Origin: Epiperipatus broadwayi
Lineage: Eukaryota; Onychophora; Udeonychophora; Euonychophora; Peripatidae
Direction of reading: 5' to 3'
Assembly: GCA_028023455.1 (NCBI GenBank)
Contig: JAQFVV010006840.1
Span: 193,716-257,715 of the forward strand
DNA: 64,000 nucleotides
Position 1 is the stretch's first letter; each line of letters starts with the position of its first letter. Both the position numbers and the translations under genes were made by a program. Shown piece after piece: positions 58,770 through 64,000 of the stretch. The notes beneath the pieces were generated by a model. The model did not search any database and was not told the DNA's origin. It saw only the letters and a list, made by a program, of their open reading frames with translations.

Positions 58770-61700
58770 CTGCAGAAAGGAGTTTGCTATTAACTGAAAG
58801 GAGACCCTTTGATTCCTCTTGGAGGCCTTAAAAGAACCGAGCAGGGCAAATTCCTAATGTCCACTCCATACGTTCTTGTCATTGCAGCTGTTATTACTAT
58901 GTGATTATTCATATAGTATACGAACATGGATGGGCTGCTCACAAACACGCATTAGCCAGTGTGGTGAGTTTATTGGCTTTTTACCTTCAAGTTTAAGAAT
59001 ATTTTTTCAATATATACAATCATGACAGATGGCCCTTATTCCCAGGAGGCTGTAAAGTCACCAACCAAGGCAGCGGTTGGTGGCCGAAGGCAGAGGGTGC
59101 TAAGAATCCCCTGATTGTGGACTCAGGCTGCCATTTGATGATGACTTTTTATTTAGGTACTTACAACTGCAGATCACTTTCAAGTGAAGGAAGATTGCAA
59201 GAGTTAGAAGAAGAACTATCTTATATTAAATGGGACATTATTGGACTTTGTGAAGTTAGAAGAAAAGGTGAAGAAACAATTCATTTAAAAAGTGGACATG
59301 TACTCTACTATAGAGGCACAAATATTGGAAATACAAGTGGAGTAGGATTCATTATAAATAAAAAATGGAAGAATAACATTGTGGAGATTGATGGTGTTTT
59401 GGACAGGGTGGCAACATTAGTTTTACAACTTAATAGCAGATACCAAATGCAGATAATTCAGGTTTATGCCCCAACAAGTTCTCATAGTGATGAAGTAGTA
59501 GAAGATTTTTATATGGATGTACAAAAGGCTTTTGATCAGAGTAAACAACATTTTAAAATTGTTATGGGAGACTTTAATGCTAGAATTGGTAAACAAATGA
59601 AAGATGAAAATGCTGTAGGTAATTTTGGTTATGGTAATAGAAATGAGAGAGGACATAGACTTGTGGAGTTTGCAGAAAAAGAAAAACTTTATATTATGAA
59701 TTCTTTTTTTGAGAAAAAGGTTAAAAGGAAATGGACATGGAAGCATCCAAATGAAGGTACAGCAGAATTGGACTATATTTTGACTAACAGAAAATACATA
59801 TTTCAAGATTGTAATGTTCTTAATAAATTTAACACAGGAAGTGATCATCGATTAGTAAGATGTAAGATACATGTTAATGCAAAACTAGAGAGACAAAAAT
59901 TATTAAGAAAAACAATATTTACAGTTGATATTCCTAATCTTCAGAAACATTCTAATGAATTTAAATTAGAACTTACAAATCGGTTTCAAGTATTAGTAGA
60001 TTTTGAACATGATTCAGATTTGAATGAAATTAATAGGAAAATAACTGATACACTTTTAAAAACTGCAACAAAGATAGCTGGTAGAAAAAAGCAGCAATTG
60101 ACCAATAAAATTTCTACTGAGACTAGAGAATTTATGAAGAAAAGAAGGAATATGAAGATATACAAAAATGATGCATTAAAAAGGATTGAATATCTCGAAT
60201 TTTGTAAAATGGTGTGGAAAAGAGTTGAAAATGATATAAGAAAGTATAATTGTGAACTAGCAAGGAAAGCTGTAGAAGAGAATAAAAGTCTAAAGAGTGT
60301 AAAACAACATTTTGGTATTGGTAGGAAATTTATATCTGCAATAAGAAAAAAAGATGGCATTATTACTAAAAAGAGAGATGACATCATGAAATGTGTAGAA
60401 GACTTCTATCAAGAATTATATAGTAATAAAGAACAAGTACCTCCTATACCTATTATATCTTCTGAATTGCCCAGAATTTTGAATGAGGAAGTGAGACATG
60501 CAATTAAATTTATGAAGAAAGGGAAGGCTCCAGGTAATGATGGAATTATAATTGATATATTAAAAGAAGCAGGTGAAGAAATAGAATTTTTTTTAGCAAA
60601 GTTATATTCCAAATGTCTAAATGATAAAGATGTACCAGATGATTGGAAGAATGCAGTATTAATATTAATATTTAAAAAAGGTGATAAAGAAGATATTAGA
60701 AATTACAGACCTATCAGTCTTTTATCAGTTTTATACAAAATTTTTACTAAGATAATTACAACTCGTCTACAGAGAACACTGGACTTCCACCAACCAAGAG
60801 AACAAGCTGGATTTAAAAGTGGTTTTAGTACAGTAGATCATATCCAGGTATTGAGAGAAGTTATAGAAAGGACAAATGAATATGAGTTGCCATTATGCTT
60901 AGGATTTGTAGATTATGAAAAGGCATTTGATTCTATAAATATTTCTTCAGTGATTAAAGCATTGGATCATCAAGGTATAGATCCAGGATATTGTCATATT
61001 TTAAAGAATATTTATAAAAATGCAACAGCAACAATTAGATTACATAATGATAGTAGGAAAGTCAACATTGAGAAGGGTGTAAGACAGGGTGACTCCATAT
61101 CTCCAAAACTTTTTACAGCAGTGCTGCAAGAAGTATTTTGTGGATTAAAATGGGAAGCTAAAGGAGTGAAAGTAAATGGAGATTATTTAAGTCATTTAGA
61201 TTTTGCAGATGATGTAGTTGTTTTTGCAAATAATGCTTTAGAGTTACAGGAAATGTTGCAGGAGTTATCAGATGAAAGTAGGAAAGTAGGACTAAAGATA
61301 AATGTTAAAAAGACTAAAGTAATGTTTAATAGATTTTCTCAAAATATGAAAATAAAGATTGATTATGATGAATTAGAAGAAGTTAACAGTTACAAATACC
61401 TTGGTCAGATTATTAATACAGATGGAAACATAATGGATGAAATTAATCATAGAATTAAACTTGGTTGGAGTGCTTTTGGTAGAAATAACTTGATACTAAA
61501 AGGAAATATGCCTATGTGTTTGAAAAGGAAGGTTTTTAATAAATGTGTTTTGCCAGTTCTTACTTATGGATCTGAGACTTGGACACTTAATAGAAGAGCA
61601 ATACAGAGACTTCAAACCACTCAAAGAAGTATGGAGAGATGCATGTTGGGAGTAACAAGAAGAGATCGAAAACGCAATGTATGGGTAAGAGAACAAACAG

Positions 61701-61980
61701 GTGTTACTGATCTCATTGAAAAAATTAAAAGACTGAAGTGGAGTTGGGCTGGACATATTGCTAGAAGAGATGATAATAGATGGACAATTGAAATTTTAAA
61801 CTGGATTCCAAGAGATTGTAAAAGACCCAGAAAGAGACCACATCGAGATGGATGGATGAAATAAGAAAGTTTGCAGGGGTGATGTGGAGAAGAGAAGCTA
61901 AAGATAAAGATGGATTGAACTTGGAGAAACCTTCATCCTGCAGTGGATTGATAATGGTTGATGATGATGATATATATATA
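58770..61980 (+). mobile_element. Near-complete RTE non-LTR retrotransposon
   Basis: Probable 5' region (58770-59137; more complex and CpG-containing than its surroundings), one long ORF, then a short tail GGATTGATAATGGTTGATGA with (GAT)n and (TA)n. Tail-only copies at 5.5, 12.4, 18.7, 22.1, 33.3 and 34.8 kb end the same way, which fixes the 3' end near 61970. The 5' limit is uncertain; a start nearer 59030 is possible. A target duplication was not found. Confidence 0.7.
59138..61864 (+). CDS. RTE-type ORF2: endonuclease-reverse transcriptase
   Basis: A 908-residue frame (first ATG at 59138; the open frame reaches 59117). Numbered from 59117: apurinic-type endonuclease about 14-250 with TYNCRS (N17), CEVRR (E46), GDFNARIG (D152, N154), D219 in ELDYIL and GSDHRL (242-247); linker; reverse transcriptase about 440-770 with KGKAPGNDGI (468-477), YRPISLLS, FVDYEKAFDS (D599), RQGDSISP (656-663) and FADD (696-699); C-terminal region with LPVLTYGSETW (812-822) and the RTE-typical stretch to about 905. 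The enzyme nicks DNA and copies its RNA at the nick. All catalytic residues are present. Compared with the 34.8-kb tail copy, a 1-base loss near 61845 shifts the frame and stops it about 30 residues early, so full activity is doubtful. Long antisense frames across it (141, 133 codons) are shadows. Confidence 0.9.
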   Translation: MMTFYLGTYNCRSLSSEGRLQELEEELSYIKWDIIGLCEVRRKGEETIHLKSGHVLYYRGTNIGNTSGVGFIINKKWKNNIVEIDGVLDRVATLVLQLNSRYQMQIIQVYAPTSSHSDEVVEDFYMDVQKAFDQSKQHFKIVMGDFNARIGKQMKDENAVGNFGYGNRNERGHRLVEFAEKEKLYIMNSFFEKKVKRKWTWKHPNEGTAELDYILTNRKYIFQDCNVLNKFNTGSDHRLVRCKIHVNAKLERQKLLRKTIFTVDIPNLQKHSNEFKLELTNRFQVLVDFEHDSDLNEINRKITDTLLKTATKIAGRKKQQLTNKISTETREFMKKRRNMKIYKNDALKRIEYLEFCKMVWKRVENDIRKYNCELARKAVEENKSLKSVKQHFGIGRKFISAIRKKDGIITKKRDDIMKCVEDFYQELYSNKEQVPPIPIISSELPRILNEEVRHAIKFMKKGKAPGNDGIIIDILKEAGEEIEFFLAKLYSKCLNDKDVPDDWKNAVLILIFKKGDKEDIRNYRPISLLSVLYKIFTKIITTRLQRTLDFHQPREQAGFKSGFSTVDHIQVLREVIERTNEYELPLCLGFVDYEKAFDSINISSVIKALDHQGIDPGYCHILKNIYKNATATIRLHNDSRKVNIEKGVRQGDSISPKLFTAVLQEVFCGLKWEAKGVKVNGDYLSHLDFADDVVVFANNALELQEMLQELSDESRKVGLKINVKKTKVMFNRFSQNMKIKIDYDELEEVNSYKYLGQIINTDGNIMDEINHRIKLGWSAFGRNNLILKGNMPMCLKRKVFNKCVLPVLTYGSETWTLNRRAIQRLQTTQRSMERCMLGVTRRDRKRNVWVREQTGVTDLIEKIKRLKWSWAGHIARRDDNRWTIEILNWIPRDCKRPRKRPHRDGWMK

Positions 61981-61984
61981 TATA

Positions 61985-62620
61985 TTCAGTATTGATATTA
62001 AAAAATAAAGTTTTTGAAAAAAAAAAGAAGGATTTTTAATTTGTTGATATTTTTGTAGAACATATATATTTTAAAAGAAAAAGTGTTTGTACATTTGCTG
62101 TTTTATAATATATGGTATTTATTTTCATATTTTTAAAATGTAATTATAAACGATTTGAATACAGACTTTCAAATATAAAATATTAATTATGTTCAAATAT
62201 CGAAGAATATCTATTGAAAGATTAGCTAGTCCTCATGCAAAATAATATTGAGTTCTCAGATAAACAGGTTAATAAAAAGCCAAATTTAAATTAAGATTGC
62301 ATGTTTGCATAATGGATGCATCCAAATAGTTAAAACAAGCTTTGAAAGCTAAAATTCAATTTATACTTTTAAAAAAACAACAAAAAAACAGAAATTCCAA
62401 TCTTGAAACAATATATCTGTATTAAAACATTTTTTTTTACAATTGAACCTTTTTATTTAACTTATTTTCTTATAAAAACAAAAGAAAATCAGTGTTGTCT
62501 TAATATTTACATTACTCATTCACCATAAACAAATAATTAATTTAATTTTACAAAAAAATAAACACTTTATACTATAAACTGATAATTTTTAATTTTTCAC
62601 ATAAGCAAACCTCTACATAC
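61985..62620. other. AT-rich DNA, no feature seen
   Basis: TA-rich and poly-A text; no frame or repeat family. Confidence 0.4.
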
Positions 62621-62624
62621 AATA

Positions 62625-63100
62625 ACACCACTCAGGCAATCCAAATTAATCAATGGATGCAGGTTTGTGCATAAAATCTCTATCTAATGCCTATTTATTC
62701 AATATCCCAGACTAGTTTTTAGCTTGTGGCTTTCATCAGTGAGGAGCCTTGGATCTGGAAGCACTGCACATATATCTTAGAATCTAATGCAACCTTTCAC
62801 CAGCCACCTTTTACTTTTTTAGCTGATTTATATTATAAAACTGTGAGTTCAAAATTCAAACACAATAATGTTTTCAAGCTAAGATCATTAGCTTGTATGG
62901 TTATATAGATCTGAATTCAGTTTATTATCCATACCTTTTGGTGTCTTTAGTTCATTAATAACCACAGTCATCATAATCCTACTTGGCAGGATTGATATTA
63001 AACCCTCTAACATCACATGATTGTTATTCTTTTGCCCCTGTGAAAAATGGCTTGTGTAAGCATAAAGAATGATGATCATGTGATATTTGATGGCTTAATA
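62625..63100 (+). repeat. Foldback family A, single-arm copy
   Basis: It carries the family A arm in order: CCAGACTAGTTTTTAGCTTG, CATCAGTGAGGAGCCTTGGA, TTAGCTTGTATGGTTATATA, GGTGTCTTTAGTTCATTAAT, GGCAGGATTGATATTAAAC. It ends with a small hairpin (ATCACATGATTGTTATTC against GAATGATGATCATGTGATAT). The opposite long arm is missing. The 60-codon frame is incidental. Confidence 0.7.
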
Positions 63101-64000
63101 GTTTTTAATTTTCAGATTTAAAATAAAAGTGGCAGTTATGCAAATGCAATGGGAACATTGTGTTCAGTGAGAAGCTTTACTTTTTATTCACTGAATGATA
63201 ATAACATCCAGTGATTTTTAACGAAATTATATCATTAAATATACATTTTGATTTAAATTTTACCCACAAAATACAAAAAAAAAAAAATAGTTAACCAAAT
63301 ACTTCAGAAAAGTGAGTCATTTTAGACCTAATTTCAGCTTTGTTTAATAATATTTTACAATAAACTGTATTCCAAACATAAAGATTTTAAAGTTACTTTG
63401 TACTTAATAATTAATATTTCTGAAAATAGCTTAATTAAGCTTTTAGCATATGGGTCTTCTCTTCTTCAATAATAAAATCACTTGACTTAACTGCTTATCA
63501 AACTGTTCTTAGAAAAGATTCGAACTATAACTATGATTTTAATCAATTAAGTAGATATTTAAAAATATGTGCCTAAAAAGGCCATGGGATATTAAAAAAA
63601 AAAATTGAATTTATGGACACAACTTAAATGGATTATCAAAAGATACTTTTCCTATACCTATACTACCATATTTCATTTATCAATTTATTTAGCTAATTCT
63701 CTATCATTGCTAATCTTACTTTCTATTTTTCAATCTATTTATTTTTTTTGTGTAACAGATTAATGATGAGAAACGTATAATGTTTTGATTCAAATCCAAA
63801 ACGGCATGTTTATGTACATATACACATGCATAAATACGATTATATGTTTACAAGGTTAAACTTGTATAAATTTTTATTTTAAACTTCACTTATAAAATAA
63901 ATCTTTTAATAATTAATTGATTATAGGTATGGTTCAGGGATTTGAGCAACCTCATCCATATATTATTAAAATATTGAGCAAATTCTAAGTTGAAGTATGC
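63100..64000. other. AT-rich DNA, no feature seen
   Basis: No frame, RNA gene or repeat family recognised up to the window end. Confidence 0.4.

Noticed and set aside
59423-60387. Antisense frames of 141 and 133 codons opposite the RTE ORF
   Set aside because: They mirror the coding strand of a strong ORF, with F/I/S-rich composition and no motif. They are shadows of the real frame.

Overview
The window is AT-rich, CpG-poor animal nuclear DNA with no host protein-coding gene that I can recognise. It looks like intergenic or intronic sequence from a metazoan with a repeat-laden genome. The mix supports that: an RTE-type non-LTR retrotransposon, a Penelope-like element (PLE) encoding a GIY-YIG domain, an LTR retrotransposon with a tRNA-Trp-like primer site, tRNA-derived SINEs, TIR DNA transposons and many palindromic (foldback) repeats. 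I cannot name the species. Almost all open frames of 60-140 codons are chance frames in AT-rich DNA or antisense shadows. All repeat family names used here (A to G, K, R) are local labels.

Layout. 0-5 kb: mostly unannotated, with one short TIR element (1.6 kb) and a CpG-richer island with regulatory-type motifs (3.74-4.03 kb). 5.2-5.9 kb: a foldback whose interior holds a piece of RTE tail, itself split by a 95-bp SINE with a 13-bp target duplication. 6.8-9.1 kb: a decayed minus-strand RTE copy split by another foldback. 9.1-10.2 kb: a palindrome of about 1.1 kb (family A). 13.9-15.8 and 28.2-30.0 kb: two copies of one roughly 0.85-kb repeat (family K), each split by a different DNA transposon. 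16.1-18.4 kb: a decayed minus-strand PLE split by a foldback made of PLE-type terminal sequence. 19.7-21.3 kb: large palindromes of family C. 22.1-23.5 kb: another decayed RTE. 25.2-27.9 kb: repeats of family R, one carrying a duplicated hairpin element. 32.5-32.8 kb: a second motif-rich, CpG-enriched island. 33-46 kb: scattered RTE tails, foldbacks, SINEs and a PLE terminal fragment.

46.5-55.3 kb holds an LTR retrotransposon with 1.7-kb LTRs. Its internal region is only about 2 kb, with a gag-like open frame and no recognisable pol. Its 3' LTR is split by about 3.3 kb of foreign DNA containing a tRNA-Leu-like pseudogene. 59.1-62.0 kb holds the only long coding region: an RTE ORF2 of about 908 residues with endonuclease and reverse transcriptase motifs intact but a frameshift just before the C-terminus. 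This copy is probably the youngest of the eight RTE pieces in the window.

The window therefore records repeated nested insertion. The most distinctive themes are the abundance of long palindromes sharing end motifs with the PLE family, and the two CpG-enriched islands that no repeat explains.
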